Below are positions 7,272 through 14,839 of a DNA stretch of 28,222 bases, in pieces. The notes beneath the pieces were generated by a model. That model was not told where the DNA came from, did no database searches, and saw only the letters and a program-made list of their open reading frames with translations. The stretch's first letter is position 1; each line of letters begins with the position of its first letter. Source of the DNA: Planctomycetaceae bacterium (GTDB lineage Bacteria; Planctomycetota; Phycisphaerae; SM23-33); the NCBI GenBank assembly GCA_021371965.1, contig JAJFVE010000067.1, positions 1-28,222 on the forward strand. The letters are read 5' to 3'. The translations under genes were made by a program, and so were the position numbers.

Positions 7272-8609
7272 ATGGCGTATAACGCACAACACGCTTCGCA
7301 GACGGCGGCGAAAGACACGGCCGCCCCCGAGTTCCAGCAGGTCAAAACCGCCGTTCACCGGCGGCTGCTGGAGACGATGGATCTGATGGCCGCGCGGCGC
7401 ATGTCGATGCCGCAGTTGCACGAGGAGTGCACGCGGCGGGTCAACCAGTTGCTCAGCGAGCAGCACTACCCGCTGTCGGCGCCGGAGAAGCGGCGGCTGG
7501 TGTACGAGCTGCTGGACGAGATCTTCGGCCTGGGTCCCATCGAGGACCTGCTGCGCGACCCGGGCGTCAGCGACATTCTGGTCAACGGGCTGAGCAAGGT
7601 TTACATCGAGCGTCGCGGCGTGCTGGAGAACGTCAACGTCTCATTCCGCGACAACGACCACCTCATGCAGGTGATCCAGCGCATCGCTTCGCAAGTCGGG
7701 CGTCGCATCGACGAGAGCAGCCCGATGCTCGACGCGCGCCTGCTCGACGGCTCGCGCGTCAATGCGATCATCCCCCCGCTGGCGCTGGACGGGCCGGCGC
7801 TGAGCATTCGCCGCTTCGGCACGTGCCCCATCGAGATCGACGGGCTCATCAGCATCGGAACCCTGACCGGGGAGATGGCCTCGTTCATGCAGGCGTGCGT
7901 GCGGGCGCGGACGAACGTGCTGATCTCCGGCGGCACGGGGGCGGGCAAGACCACGCTGCTCAACGCGCTGTCGAAGTGGATCCCCGCCACCGAGCGCGTC
8001 GTGACGATCGAAGACGCCGCCGAACTGCAACTCCAGCGCGAGCACGTCGTGCGGCTCGAGACCCGCCCGCCCAACATCGAGGGCAAGGGGCAGGTCACGC
8101 AGCGAGACCTGCTGCGAAACTCGCTGCGCATGCGGCCCGACCGCATCGTCATCGGCGAGGTGCGCGGCGGCGAAACCCTCGACATGCTCCAGGCCATGAA
8201 CACCGGCCACGAGGGATCGATGACCACCGTCCACGCCAACAATCCGCGCGAGGCCCTGCGCCGCGTCGAGAACATGGTCGCCATGGCCGGGCTGAACTTC
8301 CCCGTCGAGGCCATTCGCCAGCAGATGGCCGCCTCATTGAACCTGCTGGTGCACCTGGGTCGGCTGACCGGCGGGGCCAGGCGCGTCACCAATGTCGCCG
8401 AGGTCGTCGGCATGGAAGGCGAGATCATCTGCCTCAACGATATCTTCCGCTACGTCCAGACGGGCGTCGACGAAAGCGGATCCGCCGAGGGCTATTTCGA
8501 GGCCTGCGGCGTGCGACCTCGGGTGATGGCCAAGCTCGAAGCCGAGGGCATCCACCTCGCCGACGCCCTGTTCGCACATCGCAAACTCCAGCCGCGAAAG
8601 GATGCATAA
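7272..8609 (+). CDS. cpaF: Tad pilus secretion ATPase CpaF/TadA
   Basis: This cytoplasmic hexameric ATPase of the type II/IV secretion superfamily powers pilus assembly. The 445 residues contain all family signatures: the N-domain ([17 protein letters not shown]), Walker [10 protein letters not shown] at 220-228 with K226, Walker [10 protein letters not shown] from about 291, and the His box [13 protein letters not shown] from about 312. The length is usual for TadA. It begins 18 bases after cpaE and its stop directly abuts the tadB start, so the block is clearly co-transcribed. Another ATG at 7265 is out of frame. Confidence 0.96.
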   Translation: MAYNAQHASQTAAKDTAAPEFQQVKTAVHRRLLETMDLMAARRMSMPQLHEECTRRVNQLLSEQHYPLSAPEKRRLVYELLDEIFGLGPIEDLLRDPGVSDILVNGLSKVYIERRGVLENVNVSFRDNDHLMQVIQRIASQVGRRIDESSPMLDARLLDGSRVNAIIPPLALDGPALSIRRFGTCPIEIDGLISIGTLTGEMASFMQACVRARTNVLISGGTGAGKTTLLNALSKWIPATERVVTIEDAAELQLQREHVVRLETRPPNIEGKGQVTQRDLLRNSLRMRPDRIVIGEVRGGETLDMLQAMNTGHEGSMTTVHANNPREALRRVENMVAMAGLNFPVEAIRQQMAASLNLLVHLGRLTGGARRVTNVAEVVGMEGEIICLNDIFRYVQTGVDESGSAEGYFEACGVRPRVMAKLEAEGIHLADALFAHRKLQPRKDA

Positions 8610-9611
8610 ATGCCTCTTGGCGTGAGCAACTCGGCTTTGGACACGGCACGCTGGGCCATCGGCATCGGGGCGTTCCTGGTGATGATTTCGGCCTGGATCG
8701 TGGCGCTGCTGGGATGGCACCTGCGGCGACGCAAGCTGGCCAACAAGGTCCTGCAACGCCTGGGGCTGATCCCCGGCGAGGGCAACGGTTCTACCCGGAC
8801 GCTGCGCATCTGGCACGAGGGCAAGGAGGCCACGATCGTCGTTCCCAGGATGCCCCAGCAGAGCGGGCCGCTCGGACGCATCGAGCAGATGCGCCTCCAG
8901 GCGGGATGGCGCACCCCCGCCATCGCCCTGCTGCCGATGGCCGCGGGAATAGGCGCCGGGGCGTTCCTGCTGGTCTTTGCCACCACGGGGCGGCTGCTGG
9001 GGGGCGTGTGCGGCCTCATCGCCGTGCTGCTGGTGCTCTGGGCGTACCTGAGGCGCTGCGTCAACCGGCGCGAGAACCTTTTCGACCTGCAGTTCGTCGA
9101 CGCGATGGAGTTGGCCACGCGGTCGCTGCGGGCGGGGCACCCGCTGGTCGGGGCGTTCCAACTGGTCAGCGAGGAGATTGGCGACCCGGTCGGCCCGGTC
9201 TTCGGCGAGATCTGCCAGCAGCAGGCCATGGGGTTGAGTCTTGAAGACGCCATCCACATCGTCGGCTCGCGCTCGCCCAGCGAAGACATGCACCTGTTCG
9301 CCACGTCGGTGGTCATCCAGATGCGCAGCGGCGGAAACCTCGCCGACATGATGGAGCGGTTGAGCCTGGTCATCCGCGACCGCATCCGCCTCAGCCGGCG
9401 CGTGCGCATCCTTACGGCGCAGACGCAATTCGGAAAGCGAATCCTCGTGGCCCTGCCGTTCGTGCTGCTGGCGGTCCTGAGCATTCTCAATCCCAGGTAC
9501 ATGGACCTGCTCTACAGCACCACGCCGGGGCAGTTGCTCCTCTGCGGCGCCGGCGTCAGCGTGCTGCTGGGCATGTGGATGATGAACCGGATGATCCGCC
9601 TGCGGTACTGA
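8610..9611 (+). CDS. tadB: Tad pilus inner-membrane platform protein TadB
   Basis: TadB is one of the two T2SF/GspF-type membrane proteins on which the CpaF ATPase acts. The 333 residues have an N-terminal membrane segment (about 12-35), a cytoplasmic linker, a pair of hydrophobic helices (about 105-150), the T2SF cytoplasmic domain (about 165-290) with F-V-D-A-M-E-L-A-T-R-S-L-R-A-G-H-P, and two C-terminal membrane helices. The phrase R-S-G-G-N-L-A-D-M-M-E is characteristic of TadB. The ATG immediately follows the cpaF stop codon, indicating translational coupling. Confidence 0.92.
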   Translation: MPLGVSNSALDTARWAIGIGAFLVMISAWIVALLGWHLRRRKLANKVLQRLGLIPGEGNGSTRTLRIWHEGKEATIVVPRMPQQSGPLGRIEQMRLQAGWRTPAIALLPMAAGIGAGAFLLVFATTGRLLGGVCGLIAVLLVLWAYLRRCVNRRENLFDLQFVDAMELATRSLRAGHPLVGAFQLVSEEIGDPVGPVFGEICQQQAMGLSLEDAIHIVGSRSPSEDMHLFATSVVIQMRSGGNLADMMERLSLVIRDRIRLSRRVRILTAQTQFGKRILVALPFVLLAVLSILNPRYMDLLYSTTPGQLLLCGAGVSVLLGMWMMNRMIRLRY

Positions 9612-9626
9612 TAAGGACCTACGCAC

Positions 9627-10529
9627 ATGTATCCGTTCCTGGCTTTCTTCCTGACGCTTCTGACGGTGCTGGCCCTGGGCTGGGCGATCCTCGTCGTGCG
9701 CGTGTCGCGCCGCCGCCGGGTCTCGCAGCGCGTGCTGCAGCGGGCAGAGATGGATGGCGACAGCCCCGCCCCCGCCCTGTCGACGCCCCTGCGGGCATTG
9801 AACCTGCTGGGCGCGCTGGCCTCGATGGGCTCGCCGTCCCAGCGCCTGCGCAAACGGCTGTCTCTGGCGGGTTACTATTCGCCCCACGCCCCGACGGTCT
9901 ACATGGGCGCCAAGCTCCTGCTGCTGGCGGCCGCGGTGGGCCTGCTGCCGCTGCTGATCTTCTGCACCTCCCTGCCGCGGGGGGTGGCGGTGCTGATCTT
10001 CCTGCTGGCGATGATGGCCGTGTTCTTCGTGCCCGACGCGGTGCTCTCCTCACGCCGCCGCAGTCGCGCGCGAAGCGTGCGCCGCCACCTCCCCGACGCG
10101 GTGGACCTGATGGAAGTGTGCGTGACGGCCGGCATCGGTCTGGATCTGGCCTGGAACATGGTCTCCGGCGAAATCCGCCGCGTCTGCCCGATCCTGGCAG
10201 ACGAGATGGCCCTGACCAATCTCGAGATGCACCTGGGCGCCGCGCGCGTCGAGGCCATGCGCCACCTGGCCGACCGCACCGGCGTCGACGATATCCGGCG
10301 CCTGGTGGCCGTGCTGGTGCAGTCCGAGCGGTTCGGAACCAGCATCGCCGACGCCCTGCGGACCTTCGCCACCACCATGCGGGAGAACCGCAGCATGATG
10401 GCCGAGGAAAGCGCCGAAAAACTCGCCGTCGCCATGGTCGTGCCCATGATCCTGTTCATCTTCCCGGCCGTGTTCGTCGTGTCCGTCGGACCGGCCAGCA
10501 TTACCATCGCCAGGATGATGCTGAAATGA
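9627..10529 (+). CDS. tadC: Tad pilus inner-membrane platform protein TadC
   Basis: This is the second T2SF-type platform protein, partner of TadB. The 300 residues show an N-terminal helix (about 3-25), two adjacent helices (about 90-135), a T2SF domain starting at about 150 with L-P-D-A-V-D-L-M-E-V-C-V-T-A-G, and a C-terminal helix (about 270-297). The L-P-D-x-x-D-L motif and the later S-E-R-F-G-T-S-I-A-D-A-L-R are diagnostic of TadC rather than TadB. It starts 15 bases after tadB within the same block. Confidence 0.92.
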   Translation: MYPFLAFFLTLLTVLALGWAILVVRVSRRRRVSQRVLQRAEMDGDSPAPALSTPLRALNLLGALASMGSPSQRLRKRLSLAGYYSPHAPTVYMGAKLLLLAAAVGLLPLLIFCTSLPRGVAVLIFLLAMMAVFFVPDAVLSSRRRSRARSVRRHLPDAVDLMEVCVTAGIGLDLAWNMVSGEIRRVCPILADEMALTNLEMHLGAARVEAMRHLADRTGVDDIRRLVAVLVQSERFGTSIADALRTFATTMRENRSMMAEESAEKLAVAMVVPMILFIFPAVFVVSVGPASITIARMMLK

Positions 10530-10554
10530 TCGCCATCTAACCCGGAGACGTTTT

Positions 10555-11082
10555 ATGAAATACTGCCTGACAATTTCGCTGCTGCTGGGAGCCTGCCTGG
10601 CCGGCTGTGGCCCCGATCACCCCGCCACCACGTGCTGCGAGGAGTTGGCTATCGCCGGCCCCGAGAGCGGACCGGCCGTCGTCGACGCCTGGTCGGTCAA
10701 GGCGGCCGACGACCAGGCCGTCCGCAACGCCATCGTCCGCCAGAGCGCGCTGTACCCCTACCATTTCGAAATCAACAGCCACCTCCTCAGCCCGCTGGGC
10801 CAGCGCGACGTGGCGGTGCTGGCCGACCACTTCCGATGGGCCCCGGGGCGCCTGGCGATGCGGCGTGGCGACGAATCCACCGCCTTGTATGAGACGCGCG
10901 TCCAGGAAGTGCTGGACGCGCTCGCCGATCGCGGCGTCGACATCAAACGCGTGGGCGTCGACCAGGCCCCGCCCGGCGGCGACGGCATGCCCAGCGACCG
11001 CGTCTTCGTCATCCTCGCCGCCGACGCCGAACGACTGGCGACCGAAATGAAACAAAAACCTGTCAGCGGAGAACAACCATGA
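10555..11082 (+). CDS. Tad-locus lipoprotein, possible CpaD-position protein
   Basis: This 175-residue protein has a signal peptide ending in a lipobox (L-A-G-C18), so it should be a lipoprotein. The mature part contains L-Y-P-Y-H-F-E-I-N-S, then L-G-Q-R-D-V-A-V-L-A, and a G-V-D-x-x-R-V-G-V-D strand. The arrangement recalls OmpA-like or CpaD-like folds, but the classic peptidoglycan-binding residues are not clear. It lies between tadC and tadD, where CpaD or other secretin-associated lipoproteins often sit. A role as a secretin pilotin or envelope anchor is inferred from that position. Its stop overlaps the tadD start in an ATGA, so the two are translationally coupled. Confidence 0.72.
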   Translation: MKYCLTISLLLGACLAGCGPDHPATTCCEELAIAGPESGPAVVDAWSVKAADDQAVRNAIVRQSALYPYHFEINSHLLSPLGQRDVAVLADHFRWAPGRLAMRRGDESTALYETRVQEVLDALADRGVDIKRVGVDQAPPGGDGMPSDRVFVILAADAERLATEMKQKPVSGEQP

Positions 11083-11798
11083 ACTGCAATCGTGCCGGAA
11101 CTGCTTTTCTCTGCGGCCTCATCGCGATCTGGCCGGCGATCTTTGCCGGGTGCAACATGCCCGCCCAGGGCGGCATGAACTATGACCCCGAGAAGGACGA
11201 GAGCGAATGGGTCCGTGGCGCCAAGCGCCCGCCTTCGGCCAGGACGCTGCTGGCCATGGCCCGCATCCTGATCGCCCAGGGACGCGACCAGAAGGGGCAG
11301 TTCGTCCTCGACAAGATCGTCCAGGAGTACCCCCAGTGCAGCGAGGCGTACGTCGAACTGGCCGAACTGCACATGCGCCATCGCCGCGTCGACGTGGCCA
11401 TCACGACCCTGCAGCAAGGACTCATGAATGCCCGCAATGACCCGGTGCTCCTGAACGACCTGGGCGTGTGCTGGATCTTCCGAACCCAATACAACGCCGC
11501 CGAAACCGTCTTCCGCCAGGCGGCGGCCGCCGCGCCGGGAAACACGCGATATCAGGGGAACCTGGCGATGGCCATCGCCATGCAGGGACGCTACGAAGAG
11601 GCACTGTCGATCTACACGAAGATCCTCGCACAGAGCGACGCGCACACGAACATCGCCGTGATCGCCCAGTCGCGCAATGACACCCTGCGGGCCAAGAGAG
11701 AATGCGCCATCGCCGAGGAGCTTCGCCGCCGGGAGATGGCCCCGCCCGAGGAGACGAAGGACTGCGCGCAATCCACGCCCCGGAAAAAGGACAAATAG
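11079..11798 (+). CDS. tadD: TPR lipoprotein TadD
   Basis: TadD is a tetratricopeptide-repeat lipoprotein that helps the secretin assemble. The 239 residues have a signal peptide with lipobox I-F-A-G-C25, then at least four TPR-like helix pairs from about residue 50 to 200 (for example A-Y-V-E-L-A-E-L-H-M and G-N-L-A-M-A-I-A-M-Q-G-R-Y-E-E-A). The C-terminus is charged. The ATG overlaps the stop of the preceding lipoprotein gene by 4 bases. Confidence 0.85.
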   Translation: MNCNRAGTAFLCGLIAIWPAIFAGCNMPAQGGMNYDPEKDESEWVRGAKRPPSARTLLAMARILIAQGRDQKGQFVLDKIVQEYPQCSEAYVELAELHMRHRRVDVAITTLQQGLMNARNDPVLLNDLGVCWIFRTQYNAAETVFRQAAAAAPGNTRYQGNLAMAIAMQGRYEEALSIYTKILAQSDAHTNIAVIAQSRNDTLRAKRECAIAEELRRREMAPPEETKDCAQSTPRKKDK

Positions 11799-11799
11799 A

Positions 11800-11819
11800 G
11801 GCAGGCCTGCCGGCCTGCC
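11800..11819. repeat. GC-rich 8-bp hairpin between tadD and the first tadG-like gene
   Basis: GGCAGGCC (11800-11807) and GGCCTGCC (11812-11819) form a perfect stem around TGCC, starting 2 bases after the tadD stop. No T-run follows. It may protect or attenuate the message between the assembly genes and the tadG genes rather than end transcription. Confidence 0.55.
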
Positions 11820-11845
11820 CGCATGAACATTTAAGGAGAGCTCGC

Positions 11846-13186
11846 ATGGCACATCGAATACAAGCGCCCAGGCGAACTAACGGTCGGCCAAAATCGGGAG
11901 CCGGTCTGGCCCTGGTCTGGACGGCCCTGTTGATCGTGCTCTTTCTGGCCTTGGCCGCACTGGCGTGCGACGTGGCCTGGATCCGCGTAGTCTCGACCGA
12001 GCTCCAGAACGCCGCCGACGCCGCCAGCCTGGCCGGCGCCCAGTTCGTCACTCGAGACGTCGACAAGGCGCGAACCCAGGCGGTCCGGGTGGCCCTGGCC
12101 AATTATGCCGCAAATACGCCCGTGCGGGTCGACCCCAACACGTCCAACAGCGCTGCCGGCGATGTCGTGATCGGGCAGTACAGCCGCGCGACGCGCCAGT
12201 TCACCGCTACGCTGTCGGCCCCCAACGCCGTCAAAGTCATCGCCCACCGCCTTGGCAGCAACGGCGACGCCCTGCCGCTGTTCTTTGCCGGAATTCTTGG
12301 CGTGGATAAGACGGATGTCACCGCCCACTCCGTGGCCGTGCTCAGCGACGACACACAGGCCATCATCAAGTTTACGCCCGGGGCCCTGGGATTCGCGGCC
12401 ACCGAACTCAATGCCGGCAGTACGGTCACGCCGGACATTGCCGGCAAGCTGATCACCAGTCCCCAGACCGGCGTGGGAAGCATCCTGTGGGTGCAGCGCA
12501 GCGGAAAGGCGGGAATGGGCACCTCCAGCGACCCGCTGCTGATGACCATCACCGCCACTTCGCACATGGACACCCTGAGTTTCCCCCCGGGCTTTCCGGT
12601 CCCCAATGACTTCAAGGCCGCCGCTATCTATATCGCCCCGGAAGGCAAGGGCCTGCCCGACGGGTGCGACGAAGGCCTGGGCGTGCGCGCGTTCACGATC
12701 AGCACCGTCACCGGCCAGCGCGTGCTGAGCGGCGGCCTGGCGAAGATCGAGGGGAGCAAGGAGGTCTCCGGCGGAACCGGCCCGGCCTCGGGCATCGCCA
12801 ACGGCCCGCCACACGTGGACGAGGAACTGCAATTCGCGATATCGGACCAGGTTTCCGTCAAGGCGCAGGGAGTAAAACTGGTTCTGTCCAAGTTCGGAGA
12901 CACCGATGCCATCGACTTGGCGATCGCCCTGGAGGATGGAACGCAAATGGCGTACAAGTTCATAGGCCCCGGCCACAGATGTTCCAGCGCCTTCACCAAT
13001 CTGGGCAACAGCGTCTGGGCGGTGAATTTCGCCAGCCTGGAAGGCCTGCCCAACCTGCGGGTCTCGTCGTTCGCCATCAGGGCGATCGATCCCAATCCGA
13101 CCAGCCCCAAGGGCACGGCCGAGCATTTCGACGTTGCCCGCGTCGAGATAGCCCCGCCGGCGTCGCGGGTTCGCCTGGTCGAATAA
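11846..13186 (+). CDS. TadG-like Tad pilus assembly protein, first copy
   Basis: TadG-like proteins have one N-terminal membrane helix and a large periplasmic or extracellular region, and are thought to be minor or tip components. The ATG at 11846 is chosen because AAGGAGAG lies directly upstream; the frame is open earlier only over tadD. The 446 residues have a hydrophobic helix (about 19-42), then the hallmark L-Q-N-A-A-D-A-A-S-L-A-G-A, and a Tad N-terminal region shared with the next gene. From about residue 230 the sequence is unique and beta-rich, without a family I recognise. The C-terminus is V-R-L-V-E. It forms a tandem pair with the downstream paralogue. Confidence 0.83.
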   Translation: MAHRIQAPRRTNGRPKSGAGLALVWTALLIVLFLALAALACDVAWIRVVSTELQNAADAASLAGAQFVTRDVDKARTQAVRVALANYAANTPVRVDPNTSNSAAGDVVIGQYSRATRQFTATLSAPNAVKVIAHRLGSNGDALPLFFAGILGVDKTDVTAHSVAVLSDDTQAIIKFTPGALGFAATELNAGSTVTPDIAGKLITSPQTGVGSILWVQRSGKAGMGTSSDPLLMTITATSHMDTLSFPPGFPVPNDFKAAAIYIAPEGKGLPDGCDEGLGVRAFTISTVTGQRVLSGGLAKIEGSKEVSGGTGPASGIANGPPHVDEELQFAISDQVSVKAQGVKLVLSKFGDTDAIDLAIALEDGTQMAYKFIGPGHRCSSAFTNLGNSVWAVNFASLEGLPNLRVSSFAIRAIDPNPTSPKGTAEHFDVARVEIAPPASRVRLVE

Positions 13187-13271
13187 TTGAGATCCGGCTT
13201 GGGTAACGCGGCGACAGGGTGCATATAATCGGTGCAAGCGAATCGCGGGGGCGTAGGGAGGGGGGGGGCAC

Positions 13272-14588
13272 ATGCTACGGGAGAGGCTGTTTTCATTTTT
13301 CTCCAAACCGCGACGGGCGGGGATGGTGCTGGTCTGGGTCGTCCTGCTGATCGTGATCTTTCTGGGCCTGGCGGCCCTGGTGTGCGACTGGGCCTGCATT
13401 CACCTGGTGACGGCCCAGCTTCAGAACGCCGCCGACGCGGGCAGTCTGGCCGGGGCGCAGTTCGTCCAGCAAGACGCTAACAAGGCCCGCGCCCAGGCGG
13501 TGCGGATATCGCTGGCCAATGCGGCCGCCGGTACGCCCGTCCGGGTCAATCCAAACGGGTCCAATGACCCTGTCGGCGACGTCGTGATCGGGCGATACGA
13601 TCAGACCACGCGCACCTTCGCGCCCACGCTGATCTCGCCCAACGCCGTCAAGGTCCTCACGCGGCGCGACGGGGGCTCCCCCGACGGACCGCTGCCGCTG
13701 GCCTTTGCCAGCCTGATCGGAATCTCCCAGGCCAACCTGAGATGCCGGGCCATCGCCATGTCGGCCAGCCTCACCGCCGCGCCGGCAGTCCTGGTGCTCA
13801 ACCCGCACGCCCCCGGCGCGCTGACGGCCACCGGCAACGGAAGGCTGAAAGTCAGCGGCGGGGACATCCAGGTCGACAGCGATTCCGGATCGGGCGCCAC
13901 CGGCTCGGGCAATGCACGCTTCGAGGCGGACAACGTCAACATCGTCGGCCAGGCGCGGTTCACCGGCAGCAGCGGAGTCGATGGCACGCTTCGAAGCGGG
14001 GCCGACTTCATTGCCGATCCCCTGGCCGACCTGCCTGGGCCCCCGATAGGTCCCAATCTGGGCGCGGTCTCGCTGTCGAGCAAGGCGTCGGTCACAATTA
14101 ATCCGGGCTACTACGCCGGCGGTATCACCCTCTCGGCCAATTCCACCATCACGCTCAACCCGGGCATCTATGTTCTCGACGGCGCCGGTCTGCAGGCCAG
14201 CGGCAACGGCCGCATCACCGCCAACGGTGTCATGGTCTACCTCAAGGGATCGGCCAGGCTGAATTTGACGGGCAACGCCTCGGCCACGATTACCCCGCCG
14301 GACCCAGCCGTCAACGCGTACGCCGGGGCCGACACCTACCAGGGCATCGCATTCTTTCAGGACAGGGCCAATCACAACGCCGCGACCCTCAGCGGCACCG
14401 GGGGCATGGCCGTCGACGGCGCCGTCTACCTTCCCAGCGGCCAACTGACGCTCTCGGGCAACGGCGACACGCTCGGGGCGCAACTGATCGTCGACACGCT
14501 ACGTATGACCGGCAACGGAGCCGTGACCATCAACTACGACAACGGCAATCGCCCCCCGACCCCCACTCACGTGTTCCTGGTGGAATGA
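13272..14588 (+). CDS. TadG-like protein with beta-solenoid-like repeats, second copy
   Basis: The 438 residues have the same N-terminal design as the previous gene: one helix (about 17-40), L-Q-N-A-A-D-A-G-S-L-A-G-A and a common region to about 160. After that, from about 175 to 425, the protein is built of short repeats of the type S/T-G-N-G/A followed by a beta strand (T-G-N-G-R-L-K-V-S-G, S-G-N-G-R-I-T-A-N-G, T-G-N-G-A-V-T-I-N). This suggests a right-handed beta-solenoid, as in polymer-forming or adhesive proteins. The C-terminus is V-F-L-V-E. The ATG follows an unusual run of nine G, with GGGAGG as the ribosome-binding site. It is the last gene of the tad block and a candidate pilus tip adhesin. 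Confidence 0.8.
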   Translation: MLRERLFSFFSKPRRAGMVLVWVVLLIVIFLGLAALVCDWACIHLVTAQLQNAADAGSLAGAQFVQQDANKARAQAVRISLANAAAGTPVRVNPNGSNDPVGDVVIGRYDQTTRTFAPTLISPNAVKVLTRRDGGSPDGPLPLAFASLIGISQANLRCRAIAMSASLTAAPAVLVLNPHAPGALTATGNGRLKVSGGDIQVDSDSGSGATGSGNARFEADNVNIVGQARFTGSSGVDGTLRSGADFIADPLADLPGPPIGPNLGAVSLSSKASVTINPGYYAGGITLSANSTITLNPGIYVLDGAGLQASGNGRITANGVMVYLKGSARLNLTGNASATITPPDPAVNAYAGADTYQGIAFFQDRANHNAATLSGTGGMAVDGAVYLPSGQLTLSGNGDTLGAQLIVDTLRMTGNGAVTINYDNGNRPPTPTHVFLVE

Positions 14589-14839
14589 CCGAGATTTTCC
14601 GTTGTCGCTGCCTAGGTATTTCCCCCATGCCATTTTCAGAACAATTGCCTATTTTCGTCACCACATATTTGCAGTAGCCTTGTACGATACTTAGCCACCT
14701 CGTTGCCACAAACCCGAAGGGATGATTGGCCAACGCTACCTATTTGGATAATTGAGACATCACGGCGCCAACGCGATGGATTACTCCTCCGCGATGGCAA
14801 AGCCATTCCCATAACCTTCCGCCCTCAGAGCGCCACGCC

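Noticed and set aside
8334..9887. 517-codon open frame on the minus strand
   Set aside because: It is a shadow of cpaF, tadB and the start of tadC, with His/Gln/Arg-rich composition typical of antisense frames.
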